Positions 25,547 through 33,989 of a stretch of DNA of 35,558 nt are shown piece after piece. Both the position numbers and the translations under genes were made by a program. Where the stretch lies: the NCBI RefSeq assembly GCF_016758115.1, contig NZ_WIVG01000013.1, forward strand, positions 1 to 35,558, in the 5' to 3' direction. The notes under the pieces are model-generated. The model worked only from the letters and a program-made list of their open reading frames with translations. It was not told where the DNA came from and made no database searches. Each line of letters starts with the position of its first letter. The stretch's first letter is position 1. The stretch is from Lactococcus garvieae (GTDB lineage: Bacteria; Bacillota; Bacilli; Lactobacillales; Streptococcaceae).

Positions 25547-26143
25547 ATGTCAACAAATTTAGAAATCGAGCATAAAACGATGCTCTCCATGCCGGAGTAT
25601 GACCGTTTGAAAACCCTCTTTTCTCATGTCACTCCCGTTCGACAGACGAATCACTATCTTGACTCCCAAGATTTTACACTTCGGAAGAAAAAGTTAGCCC
25701 TACGTATACGTACCTTTGACCGTTCAGCGGAAATGACGCTTAAGGTCCCTCAACAGGTAGGCAATATTGAGCATAACATAGAGCTTACGCTTGAAGAGGC
25801 ACAATACCTTATCTCTCAAAAGAGCGTCACCTGTGGTAAAACTGACCTCAGTGAAATCTGCGATATTTTGAAAGAGAGAGGTGTTGATTTAGAAAGTATC
25901 ACCTTGGTGGGGAGCTTAACAACTATTCGCTATGAACAGCGTCTTCCTATTGGTCTAGCAGCTCTTGACAAAAATGACTATCTTGGGCATACGGATTACG
26001 AGCTAGAATTAGAAGTAACAGACAGTGAACAGGGAAAAAAGGATTTTTTAGCTTTTTTGAAAAAAAATCACATTGAATTTCGTTTTTCAAAGTCCAAAGT
26101 CGTGCGTTTTCTGGACTGTTTACGCCATATGAATCAACAGTAA
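25547..26143 (+). CDS. CYTH-domain triphosphatase (YjbK-like)
   Basis: 198 residues. The family signature EIEHK is LEIEHK at 5-10; further acidic and basic residues line the tunnel (LALRIRTFD, MTLKVPQ, DYELELEV, FSKSKVVRF). Members hydrolyse inorganic triphosphate or thiamine triphosphate. It is divergent from relQ, as yjbK is linked to yjbM in Bacillus, which points to a link with nucleotide or polyphosphate metabolism. No ribosome site precedes the ATG (TTTATAAAAATG); a GGGAGG lies 55 bases upstream. Terminator directly after the stop. Confidence 0.85.
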   Translation: MSTNLEIEHKTMLSMPEYDRLKTLFSHVTPVRQTNHYLDSQDFTLRKKKLALRIRTFDRSAEMTLKVPQQVGNIEHNIELTLEEAQYLISQKSVTCGKTDLSEICDILKERGVDLESITLVGSLTTIRYEQRLPIGLAALDKNDYLGHTDYELELEVTDSEQGKKDFLAFLKKNHIEFRFSKSKVVRFLDCLRHMNQQ

Positions 26144-26167
26144 AAAGTGCTTATTTAGCACTTTTTG
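26142..26167 (+). terminator. Terminator after the CYTH gene
   Basis: Stem AAAAAGTGC (26142-26150) with GCACTTTTT (26158-26166), 7-base loop. Confidence 0.88.
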
Positions 26168-26273
26168 CATATAATTTGGTCTGCTATCTAAAATTTGATA
26201 AACTATATTTCATAGATATACCAACAGATAAAAAATAATTATAACAGACTTAATAAGGAAAAATATAACACTT

Positions 26274-26792
26274 ATGTATGACATCCATCATTTTTTCACC
26301 CCAATTCTTAACAAATTCTCTGAATTTGACTCTCACAACTAGTATCTCTATCCTCTGGCTACACTTGCAGCAGCTAAAGAACTACGTGACAGCAGTAATC
26401 TGCCTAAAAATATTGAGCATCTCAATGCCAGCTTCGACCGCCTTCAAAAGATTTCTTCAGACTTTTTAACGATAAATCTGCACGGACGAAAATATGGACG
26501 AAAGTTTATCCTGGCCTTGCAAGAAAGGTTAGAAAATCTAACTGTTCTCGACTACAACAATCAGATGCGTCACGAGATATTGTTAGAAATAAACTTAACC
26601 ACCGCTGACTTTGTGGCTCATCGCCATTTTGCCAAAAAGCAAATGATAAAAAATGCGCAAGAATTTTATAAAAATAATTTCACTCAAATTCCAGCAACCT
26701 TAGTTTACACAGAAAATGAATGTTTACATATCGAGAGCTATTCTCACCTTATTATTCAAAATTACCTTCGTCATATTGAAAAAACTGCCTGA
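26274..26792 (+). pseudogene. Hypothetical 172-residue protein interrupted by an amber codon
   Basis: From ATG 26274, with AAGGAA upstream, the frame reads MYDIHHFFTPILNKFSEFDS HN and then TAG at 26340-26342 (codon 23). The same frame continues open to 26792 (YLYPLATLAAAKELRDSSNL onward, ending NYLRHIEKTA). Family not recognised; the part after the stop is mixed alpha/beta without membrane segments. Internal ATG 26517 could give a 91-residue product. A terminator overlaps the stop, so the unit was a real gene. A recent nonsense mutation is the simplest reading. Confidence 0.75.
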
Positions 26793-26809
26793 TAAAAGGC
26801 AGTTTTTTT
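26779..26809 (+). terminator. Terminator after the interrupted gene
   Basis: Stem AAAAAACTGCCT (26779-26790) with AGGCAGTTTTTT; 6-base loop, T run to 26809. Includes the stop codon. Confidence 0.9.
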
Positions 26810-26864
26810 CGATATTCTTTCACAACCTGCTCTATCGTTTTTATCTAGAATTTCTATAGAAATA

Positions 26865-27221
26865 TCATAGTTTAGCTAAAGCAGCATCAAGCTGACTTTT
26901 AATTTCTTCATTTGTTTCAGCAAAAGCTTCTGAAAAGTTTGTATTGATTTCCTTAAGATGGCTCTGTCGTATCTTTTTCACAAATTTGAGTTCATTGAGC
27001 TTCTTGATCGTCTCTGGCACATCTTCCTCATTCACATAAAGAAGGCTGTAGTGTGCCTTGCGGCTCGTATAGCCAAGGTCCCCGTAGCGGTTCAACTGCC
27101 TATTGCCTTTGTAAGAATTACAATAGACAAAAAGGGCACTTCTATTCTGTTTATCCAGTGGGCGAACTGCTGTACTTTCTGATTTATTTTCTTCTGTTTC
27201 TTGATTAATGGTGTCGTTCAT
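26865..27221 (-). CDS. ylbG: YlbG-family protein (DUF2129)
   Basis: 118 residues. The family core ALFVYCNSYKGNRQLNRYGD (about 29-48) and HYSLLYVNEEDVPETIKKL is followed by a C-terminal extension of about 30 residues. A charged N-terminus precedes the core. YlbG is a small cytosolic protein of unknown role usually encoded beside ylbF, as here (17-base overlap, coupled). Confidence 0.88.
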   Translation of the reverse strand: MNDTINQETEENKSESTAVRPLDKQNRSALFVYCNSYKGNRQLNRYGDLGYTSRKAHYSLLYVNEEDVPETIKKLNELKFVKKIRQSHLKEINTNFSEAFAETNEEIKSQLDAALAKL

Positions 27222-27579
27222 GGCGACTCCCTCCTTTCAAGGGCAAATTTTCATCTACAAAAATATGTTCTGAGATTGATGAAGCAATGTCTTTCGTTAA
27301 ATCGGATAAAAGTTCCTGCAAGTCATTTTCAGCAACGCGCAGATTATAAACCTTCTCGTTGAATAAAATTTCCTTTCTTAACTCTAGCAACTCTGGACGA
27401 AAAGCTACGTACTCTTGATTTTCTGTGAGAATCCGTAACTTATCCTGCACGTCCTTGTCTGCTTCAAACTCAGCTTTCAAGGTACGGTAAACAGCAACTT
27501 GTGGCAAATCTAAAAAGGCTTTGACCAGAGTATCGATTGAGTCCTCAATCTCGAACAATTGTTCATTTATGATTAACAT
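27205..27579 (-). CDS. ylbF: YlbF/YmcA-family protein
   Basis: 124 residues from ATG 27579 (MLIINEQLFEIEDSIDTLVK), mostly helical. In Bacillus YlbF joins YmcA and YaaT in a complex that directs RNase Y and affects competence and biofilm regulators. The upstream extension to 27711 is not used: an extended -10 (TGGTATAAT) ends 7 bases before this ATG. With no ribosome site present, the mRNA is probably leaderless. Confidence 0.87.
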   Translation of the reverse strand: MLIINEQLFEIEDSIDTLVKAFLDLPQVAVYRTLKAEFEADKDVQDKLRILTENQEYVAFRPELLELRKEILFNEKVYNLRVAENDLQELLSDLTKDIASSISEHIFVDENLPLKGGSRHERHH

Positions 27580-27585
27580 ATTTTT

Positions 27586-27594
27586 ATTATACCA
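27586..27594 (-). promoter_or_regulatory. Extended -10 abutting ylbF
   Basis: TGGTATAAT on the minus strand, 6 bases before the ylbF ATG; the transcription start should coincide with the start codon. Confidence 0.65.
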
Positions 27595-27721
27595 GAGTCT
27601 GCAACAAAAGTTGAAAGAGACTGATTCAGTAAAAATGCAAAAAATGAAAATGCTCAACCGAAGTATTCTTATACATAGGGTTAAGCTTTTTTCATTGGGG
27701 ATTTTTCCCAAAAATCTGTAG

Positions 27722-28118
27722 AGATAAAAGCTTGGGGTTGAACTATTTAGCGCTCTTTTTCAGCAGTCTCATGTCAAGATGGATTGCATTTGTTTTGTAT
27801 AATTATTCACATTACCTTTCACTAAGCCTCACTTATTCCTATTAAGATATTTGGTGTAAAACTGTCTAAATATGCTCCGAGCAATTTTCTAAATCCTTTG
27901 CCGAAAATTTAAAAGACAAAAATCCTTCAAGGTAAAAGTAGCGATAAATGCACATAAGAAAGCGATAACATTGTCGATAAAAGCAGAATGTACCTGAAAA
28001 GAAACTTTTTAAGCCCTTCATCAAAATATCTTCTCATTCATCTTGCCAATTTTATCCAAAAGCGATATAATTACTTTATAATGTTTATAATTGTGCATAA
28101 AATTACAGAAAGGTTTTT
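27722..28118 (+). promoter_or_regulatory. Long intergenic region before the second amino acid permease
   Basis: 397 bases without a gene. GCGATA occurs at 27941, 27962 and 28062, with TCGATA at 27974. AATTTTCTAAAT (27883-27894) resembles half of a CodY box (AATTTTCWGAAAATT). TATAAT at 28077-28082 is the likely -10; GAAAGG precedes the ATG. Control by CodY would fit an amino acid transporter but is inferred. Confidence 0.45.
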
Positions 28119-29483
28119 ATGAATAATGAAAACAATCAGACTCAAAGAGGTCTGAAAAATCGTCACATCCAGCTTATCGCAATTGCTGGAACTATCGGAA
28201 CAGGTCTCTTCTTAGGAGCAGGGCAGTCTATCAGCATGACTGGACCATCAATTCTACTGATTTATATCATCATCGGAGCACTGATGTTTATCTTACTCCG
28301 AGCAATTGGTGAGATGCTCTACATGGACCCAGAGCAACACTCTTTTCTTAACTTTGTCAGCCGCTATCTTGGAAACAAGGCCGGTTATTTTATTCAATGG
28401 TCCTATTGGCTTGTCGTTATTTTCATGGCAATGGCCGAATTAACTGCCGTTGGCGTCTATATCCAATTCTGGCTACCGAGTGTCCCCGTGTGGCTCACCG
28501 AAACAGTTATCCTCCTAGCCTTAACTGCACTCAATACGCTTAACGCTAGGTTCTTTGGTGAAACAGAGTTTTGGTTTGGAATGATAAAAATTATAGCCAT
28601 TGTCGGTCTGATTGTTACCGCTATCGTGATGGCTTTTACAGGTTTTCAAGCTGATGGAACAACGGTCAGCCTAAGTAATGTCGTCAAAGACTTCTCCTTC
28701 TTCCCAAATGGAGTTGCTAACTTTATCGGAAGCTTCCAAATGGTTATGTTTGCCTTTGTAGCCATGGAATTTATCGGCATGACTGCAGCAGAGACTTTGG
28801 ACCCTCGTCCAACTCTTAAAAAGGCTATCAATCAGATTCCCATTCGTATCTTGATTTTCTATATTGGAGCACTGACTGCCATCATGTCTATTTACCATTG
28901 GACAGACATTCCTGCAGACCAGTCCCCATTTGTCATGGTTTTTGACCTCATCGGTTTCAAGTGGGCAGCTGCACTTATTAACTTTGTCGTTTTAACTTCA
29001 GCGGCTTCAGCGCTTAACTCTGCTCTCTTTTCAACAACACGTAATCTGTTCTCCCTTTCAAAATTACATGGGGACAAAGCCCTGCGACCTTTCACGAAAC
29101 TTTCTAAAAACGGTATCCCAACCAATGCGCTCTTCTTCACTGCAGCCTTGATTTTCTTGGCACCGTTTATCTCACTTATTCCAGGTGTTTCTAACGGTTT
29201 CGTCTTTATTACAAGTGTCGCAACCAATCTCTTCTTGATTGTTTACATCATGACACTCATCGCTTATACAAAGTACAGAAAGTCAGATGAATATATGGAA
29301 GATGGTTTCAAAGTTCCGGTGCCTAATGTCTTGATTCCCGTTACTATCGTTGCCTTTGCTTTAATCTTCATCTCTCTCTTCTTCTTCAAAGATACACGCA
29401 TACCGGCTATTGGCTCAGCAATTTGGATTCTTGTCTTTGGTATTGTTTCTTACTTCCGCAAGGAAAAAAGGGCTGAACTATAG
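28119..29483 (+). CDS. Amino acid permease (AAT family)
   Basis: 454 residues, 12 helices. AGTIGTGLFLGAGQSISMTGPS (read as AGTIGTGLFLGAG, about 23-35) and the GE motif LRAIGEMLYMDPEQHSFLNF mark the AAT family. The middle (VAMEFIGMTAAETLDPRPTL) is typical of neutral amino acid permeases such as the serine/alanine/glycine group. The substrate cannot be fixed. It resembles the other permease in this window only at family level. Ends before a terminator shared with recA. Confidence 0.87.
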   Translation: MNNENNQTQRGLKNRHIQLIAIAGTIGTGLFLGAGQSISMTGPSILLIYIIIGALMFILLRAIGEMLYMDPEQHSFLNFVSRYLGNKAGYFIQWSYWLVVIFMAMAELTAVGVYIQFWLPSVPVWLTETVILLALTALNTLNARFFGETEFWFGMIKIIAIVGLIVTAIVMAFTGFQADGTTVSLSNVVKDFSFFPNGVANFIGSFQMVMFAFVAMEFIGMTAAETLDPRPTLKKAINQIPIRILIFYIGALTAIMSIYHWTDIPADQSPFVMVFDLIGFKWAAALINFVVLTSAASALNSALFSTTRNLFSLSKLHGDKALRPFTKLSKNGIPTNALFFTAALIFLAPFISLIPGVSNGFVFITSVATNLFLIVYIMTLIAYTKYRKSDEYMEDGFKVPVPNVLIPVTIVAFALIFISLFFFKDTRIPAIGSAIWILVFGIVSYFRKEKRAEL

Positions 29484-29539
29484 GGTAAGCCTATGTTTTC
29501 AGAGACTGTTGAAAGTTTCTGATTTATCCAAAGTCTATA

Positions 29540-29574
29540 AAAAAATGGAACTGCATGCTTGCGTTCCATTTTTT
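29540..29574. terminator. Bidirectional terminator between permease and recA
   Basis: Stem AAAAAATGGAAC (29540-29551) with GTTCCATTTTTT (29563-29574); A and T runs serve both convergent genes. Confidence 0.92.
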
Positions 29575-29636
29575 ATTTTCAAGAATTGTTGCTGTTTCTC
29601 AACAGCCACGATTTCATTCAGAAGCTAGCCCTTCTG

Positions 29637-30800
29637 TTATTCTAATTCGAGTTCAATTTCTTCCACGGCAGCAGTCTCAGCCTTTGCTTTTTTGCTCACT
29701 TTTTTATCAGTCTTTTTATCTTCGGCTTCTTCGCTTTCTTTTTTCTCACTGCCTTCAATCAAACCATATTTTTGACGTACTTGACGGTCAATTTCATTGA
29801 AAATATCTGGATTGTCCTTAAGAAAAGCCTTTGCTTTTTCTGCGCCTTGACCGATTTTTTCGTCATTATAAGAGAACCAAGCACCTGCTTTTTTAACAAT
29901 GCCCTCCTCAACAGCTATTGTCAAAAGTTCACCTGTTTTTGAGATTCCCTCACCAAACATGATGTCAACTACAGCTACTTTAAATGGTGGCGCAACCTTG
30001 TTTTTTACAACCTTGATTTTCGTTGACTTACCAATAGCCGTTTTATTGTCCCCAGAACCTTCCTCGATTTTTGTACTTCCACGTACATCTAGGCGTACAG
30101 AAGCATAGAACTTGAGCGCACGCCCTCCCGGTGTTGTTTCTGGGCTTCCAAACATAACACCAACTTTTTCACGCAATTGGTTGATGAAAATAGCTGTTGT
30201 CTTTGTCTTGTTAATGCCTGCAGCAAGCTTACGCATAGCTTGGCTCATCATACGAGCTTGTAAGCCGACTGTAGAATCTCCAATTTCTCCATCAATTTCG
30301 GCCCGAGGTGTCAAAGCAGCTACTGAGTCAACAACAACAAGATCAACAGCGCCTGACTCAATCAATTTTTCCGCAATCTGCAAGCCTTGTTCACCATAAT
30401 CAGGTTGTGATAAAAGAAGCTGATCGATATCTACGCCAATAGCTGCTGCATAAACGGGATCTAAGGCATGCTCGGCATCAATAAAGGCTGCAATACCGCC
30501 TTCGGCTTGCACTTGAGCAACTGCATGAAGGGCAACGGTTGTTTTACCAGAACTTTCTGGACCATAGATTTCGATGATACGTCCTTTGGGATATCCCCCA
30601 GCTCCCAGCGCAATATCAAGCGCTAAACTCCCCGAGCTTGTCACTTGAACTTTTTGACTGGCAGCCTCTCCCAAACGCATCAAAGAGCCTTTCCCAAAGT
30701 CCTTTTCGATAAGATCAAGGGCCTCTTTCAATGCCTTTTCACGCTCTGCACCATATTTTTTTGTAATATCTTCTAATTTTTTCTTTTTCTTTGTAGCCAT
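29637..30800 (-). CDS. recA: Recombinase RecA
   Basis: 387 residues. Walker A GPESSGKT (80-87), the L2 loop region [20 protein letters not shown], and [12 protein letters not shown] are all intact. The C-terminus is a Lys/Glu-rich tail with the alternating acidic end typical of lactococcal RecA. It catalyses strand exchange and triggers the SOS-type response. ATG 30800 ([16 protein letters not shown]) has GGAG upstream and an extended -10 (TGCTATAAT) 32 bases away. Confidence 0.98.
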   Translation of the reverse strand: MATKKKKKLEDITKKYGAEREKALKEALDLIEKDFGKGSLMRLGEAASQKVQVTSSGSLALDIALGAGGYPKGRIIEIYGPESSGKTTVALHAVAQVQAEGGIAAFIDAEHALDPVYAAAIGVDIDQLLLSQPDYGEQGLQIAEKLIESGAVDLVVVDSVAALTPRAEIDGEIGDSTVGLQARMMSQAMRKLAAGINKTKTTAIFINQLREKVGVMFGSPETTPGGRALKFYASVRLDVRGSTKIEEGSGDNKTAIGKSTKIKVVKNKVAPPFKVAVVDIMFGEGISKTGELLTIAVEEGIVKKAGAWFSYNDEKIGQGAEKAKAFLKDNPDIFNEIDRQVRQKYGLIEGSEKKESEEAEDKKTDKKVSKKAKAETAAVEEIELELE

Positions 30801-30831
30801 TACTTTCTCCGTTAATCTTTTTGCTCTTTAT

Positions 30832-30840
30832 ATTATAGCA
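30832..30840 (-). promoter_or_regulatory. Extended -10 promoter of recA
   Basis: TGCTATAAT on the minus strand. No SOS-type palindrome was recognised around it. Confidence 0.65.
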
Positions 30841-30901
30841 TTTTTCATTTTGTTTGAAACTGATTGCATCCCATACTCTTACACGTAAAAATCTTGAATT
30901 T

Positions 30902-31726
30902 TCACTTTATTTTTTGACAATATGGGCAAAAATGTGAGCCTCGGCCTGCAACCTTTATTTTTTCGATTTCGGCTTTATGGCAGCGGGGGCAAATTTCCCC
31001 TTGCTTACCATAAACCATAAGGAGTTCCTGCATACTCCCTTCTTTCCCCATCGCATTTTTATAGGTGCGGATGCTAGAACCCCCACGTTCCACTGCTGTC
31101 TGTAATACTTCAATCGTCTTATCATGAATAAGATGAATTTGTTTTGCACTTAGCTCTGAACTCACTGTTTCTGGATGTACCTGTGACCGCCAGAGCACTT
31201 CATCCACATAAATATTTCCTAGACCAGCAACCAAAGTTTGGTCTAATAAATAGGGCTTAATCTTCTTTTGCGATTGATGCAGTTTTTTTGAAAAGAGGGT
31301 CTCATCAAAATCTTCCGTTCTGGGCTCAGGGCCAATCTTTTTCGATATAAAATAGTGCTCAACTTCTCCAGAATCTAGCAGCTCCCATGTCCCAAACTTC
31401 CGCACATCTGCATAAACAAGTACTGCATCCGAAAATCTCACAAAGATATGGTCATGTTTCTGACTTTCAAAATCTAGAGGTTCAACACGATACTTCCCCT
31501 CCATGCGCAGATGAGAAATTAGCGTCCATTGTCCAAAGTCAAATAACAAATATTTACCTCGTCGCTTAATAGCTTTAATTTCCCGTCCTTCAAGTTCTTT
31601 TTTTAACTCCTCAAATCCCGTCAGAACCATTCTTGGATAAGAACTCTCAATACTGAGGATTTTTTTGTTTTTCACCAGCTTTTCCAAGCCTTGCCTAACG
31701 TTTTCGACTTCTGGTAATTCAGGCAT
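30902..31726 (-). CDS. mutM: Formamidopyrimidine-DNA glycosylase
   Basis: 274 residues from ATG 31726 so that the mature protein begins PELPEV, the catalytic N-terminal proline; the extension to 31738 would hide it. It removes 8-oxoguanine and cleaves the strand. Further landmarks are the helix-two-turn-helix (VAGLGNIYVDEVLW) and the zinc finger CPRCH...CPYCQ at the C-terminus. About 100 bases upstream of recA on the same strand. The usual partner coaE is not seen directly after it. Confidence 0.97.
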   Translation of the reverse strand: MPELPEVENVRQGLEKLVKNKKILSIESSYPRMVLTGFEELKKELEGREIKAIKRRGKYLLFDFGQWTLISHLRMEGKYRVEPLDFESQKHDHIFVRFSDAVLVYADVRKFGTWELLDSGEVEHYFISKKIGPEPRTEDFDETLFSKKLHQSQKKIKPYLLDQTLVAGLGNIYVDEVLWRSQVHPETVSSELSAKQIHLIHDKTIEVLQTAVERGGSSIRTYKNAMGKEGSMQELLMVYGKQGEICPRCHKAEIEKIKVAGRGSHFCPYCQKIK

Positions 31727-31901
31727 CTTCTCTAGCATCCTATCTTGTTGTTAAAGTTGTTTCATCCAGATATATTTCATCACAAAATATTGAACACTTC
31801 AATATTATATCCTATTTCTAACTCTAAATCAATATATAATATTGGTTTTTTCGATATTATGGCATGAGAAAAACAAGTTACTCCAGAACTTTTACTTGTC
31901 T

Positions 31902-32636
31902 TTATAAGGCCTTTTCTAGAAGACGATTAATAAACAGGCTGCTTAAACCTAATCTAAGACTGGATATACCTGAAAGATGACTAGGAAAATCCATCGCGAG
32001 AAGTAACTTCACCTCCGCTTTTAACGATTCGCTCGAGTGCCCAGTGATTAATATGGTCGAGATTTCTCGTTTTTTAAGGCTGTATAAAGCGTTCCGGACC
32101 GCTGAAGATTTCGCATGTGCTGAGAAAAAAATCACTAGGGATTGACTGGAAAGCCTTTTAAATACTGTCATCGTAAGTTCTGAAGCAGAAGAAATGCGAA
32201 GGCGAGAAGAAGGATAGCCCTTTTTCAAGAGGAGATAAGAAAAGAGCTCCATTAAAATGTACTGACTCTCTGAAGAAGCACAAAGATAAATGGGTGAGGA
32301 AGACTTGATCAGCTCATTAAACCCTACCAATAAGGCTTTCGTCAACATACTGTCTATACCTTGCACAGTCTCCCCCAAGTCAAAATCAGCCTGCCCTACT
32401 TCCACATGTGGCAAAGACCAATCAAGAGAATACTTGAAATCAGAAACGCCCTTAAACCCTAATTTTTGAATAAAGCGTAAAAGTGAGGACTTGGAGGTGT
32501 AAATGCGCTCTGCCATCTGGGTTAGGCTGAGATTAGGAATGTCTCTTTGATGCTCAATCAAAGCATGATAAGTTTGTTTTTCGTTGTCAGATAAATCGTT
32601 CAAATATGGTCCAATAACTTCCTCTAATGTTGCCAA
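31902..32636 (-). CDS. RpiR/MurR-family transcriptional regulator
   Basis: 244 residues. An N-terminal helix-turn-helix (about 30-60; SLTQMAERIYTSKSSLLRFI) precedes a SIS domain (about 105-230) that binds phosphosugars in this family. It is divergent from the phosphatase/EIIC pair, which it probably controls in response to the imported sugar phosphate. GGAGG lies before the ATG and TGTTATAAT at 32700-32708. Confidence 0.87.
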   Translation of the reverse strand: MATLEEVIGPYLNDLSDNEKQTYHALIEHQRDIPNLSLTQMAERIYTSKSSLLRFIQKLGFKGVSDFKYSLDWSLPHVEVGQADFDLGETVQGIDSMLTKALLVGFNELIKSSSPIYLCASSESQYILMELFSYLLLKKGYPSSRLRISSASELTMTVFKRLSSQSLVIFFSAHAKSSAVRNALYSLKKREISTILITGHSSESLKAEVKLLLAMDFPSHLSGISSLRLGLSSLFINRLLEKAL

Positions 32637-33189
32637 GACATCCTCCTTTTATAGCAGCTTTATGTTGTTTTAAAAACTCTTTTGTCTATATTCGTTTTCA
32701 TTATAACATTTAACTCTATAAATAAAAAAAGGAGCTGGAAGAAAACCAGCACAAAAAACGCTCAACTGCAGTATTCTTATGCCCCAGTAAAGATTTAAAC
32801 TCAATTAGGCAAGGTTCTAGCTTGAAATCAATTTCACCAGAGATGAAAAATGATCTTTTTGAAAAACAGCGTTCGTCTATCAACTGCTTAAAAAGATAAT
32901 TTCTCATTATTAGGCTCACACACAAAAACTGCTTTTTAACTCCTTTGAGATGAAATTTTAAAGGTCAAAGACGTTTTATGCGTGTAAGGCGAGGAGAATT
33001 GACAAACAAATCAGAAATTTTAGCCCAAACGGTGAAGGCTGTTGTTGGAGAGCTGCTCTATGGCGTGCTCTCCCAAAAATTTAAGACAAATCCCAAAAGA
33101 TTGGGAAAAGCTGTCAAACTCAGCAAATACTCTATATTTTCTATTCAAATTTTTTTATACTAAGTGTAAAAAAGAAAGGATAAAAGTTA
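32637..33189. other. Divergent regulator/phosphatase intergenic region
   Basis: About 550 bases. It holds the regulator promoter (TGTTATAAT, 32700-32708), a hairpin GCTGG-CCAGC near 32734-32750, GGAGAGC/GCTCTCC near 33047-33073, and TCCCAA-AAGA-TTGGGA near 33090-33106. TATACT near 33156-33161 is a likely -10 for the phosphatase gene, and AAAGGA precedes its ATG. Short open frames here lack convincing starts. Confidence 0.45.
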
Positions 33190-33987
33190 ATGGACAAGCT
33201 TCACTTGGAACAACTCTATAACTTCCGAGATTTTGGAGGTTATGAAACGACAGAGGGAAGGAGACTTAAGAAAGGAATTTTATACCGCTCAGATGAACTC
33301 AGTCACCTGACAGAAAAAGACAGACAAACGCTGCAAAAGTTAAATATAAAAAGTGTCATTGACTATCGAAGCCCCAAAGAACGTCAAGGGAATGAAAACA
33401 AAGACTTCGGACAGAAAAAAACTTTTTATCTGACGCCCATCGCGGATATAGCAGCCTTAGCTTCTGCAGAATATGGGGAAATCGATATGGCTGACCAAAG
33501 TAAGTTAACACCTGACTTGGTCGAGTTTTTAATGATTAAGCAAAACCATGCCTTTGTAACTGATTCGCACTGTAAAATGGTTTATAAAAGTATGATAGAG
33601 ATTTATTTAAACCCTGATAATGGAAAAATCGTTCAACACTGCCGAGGCGGAAAAGATCGGACAGGATACGGCGTTGCCCTCCTGCAAGGCTTGCTTGGCG
33701 TAGCAAAAAAAGATATCCTCAAAGACTATCTTTTAACTAACCTCTATAAGAAAGATAAAAATCAGCAGAGTCTTGAAAAAATTAAGGAAGAAACGGGAAA
33801 TCCCTCGCTGGTAAAAGCCATAAGTTATTTTAAAAAAGCGGACACAAGGTTTCTGGGAGCAGCCCTAAATTATATCGAGGCTCACTATCAAAGCATTGAA
33901 AACTATGCAAAAAAAGAACTTTCAATTACGGAAAAGCAAATTCAGTATCTCAAGGAAAGATACTTAGAAAGCAGCGAGAGACTTTAA
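33190..33987 (+). CDS. Tyrosine-phosphatase-fold phosphatase
   Basis: 265 residues. The P-loop HCRGGKDRTG (150-159) gives Cys151 and Arg157 of the CX5R motif. The N-terminal NFRDFGGYETTEGRRLKKG and LYRSDELSHL (10-40) are those of the Y_phosphatase3 family. Members act on phosphotyrosine, phosphoinositides or small phosphates. It lies 2 bases before a PTS permease gene, so a sugar-phosphate or regulatory phosphoprotein is a plausible substrate; this is inference. Confidence 0.87.
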   Translation: MDKLHLEQLYNFRDFGGYETTEGRRLKKGILYRSDELSHLTEKDRQTLQKLNIKSVIDYRSPKERQGNENKDFGQKKTFYLTPIADIAALASAEYGEIDMADQSKLTPDLVEFLMIKQNHAFVTDSHCKMVYKSMIEIYLNPDNGKIVQHCRGGKDRTGYGVALLQGLLGVAKKDILKDYLLTNLYKKDKNQQSLEKIKEETGNPSLVKAISYFKKADTRFLGAALNYIEAHYQSIENYAKKELSITEKQIQYLKERYLESSERL

Positions 33988-33989
33988 AA

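Noticed and set aside
27652-27672. 21-base near repeat with 32760-32780 (GCTCAACYGMAGTATTCTTAT)
   Set aside because: Two mismatches in 21 bases between two AT-rich intergenic places; about what chance allows in a window of this size, with no shared flanks.
32978-33163. 61-codon plus ORF upstream of the phosphatase
   Set aside because: No ribosome site, covers hairpins and the likely promoter; composition is not protein-like.
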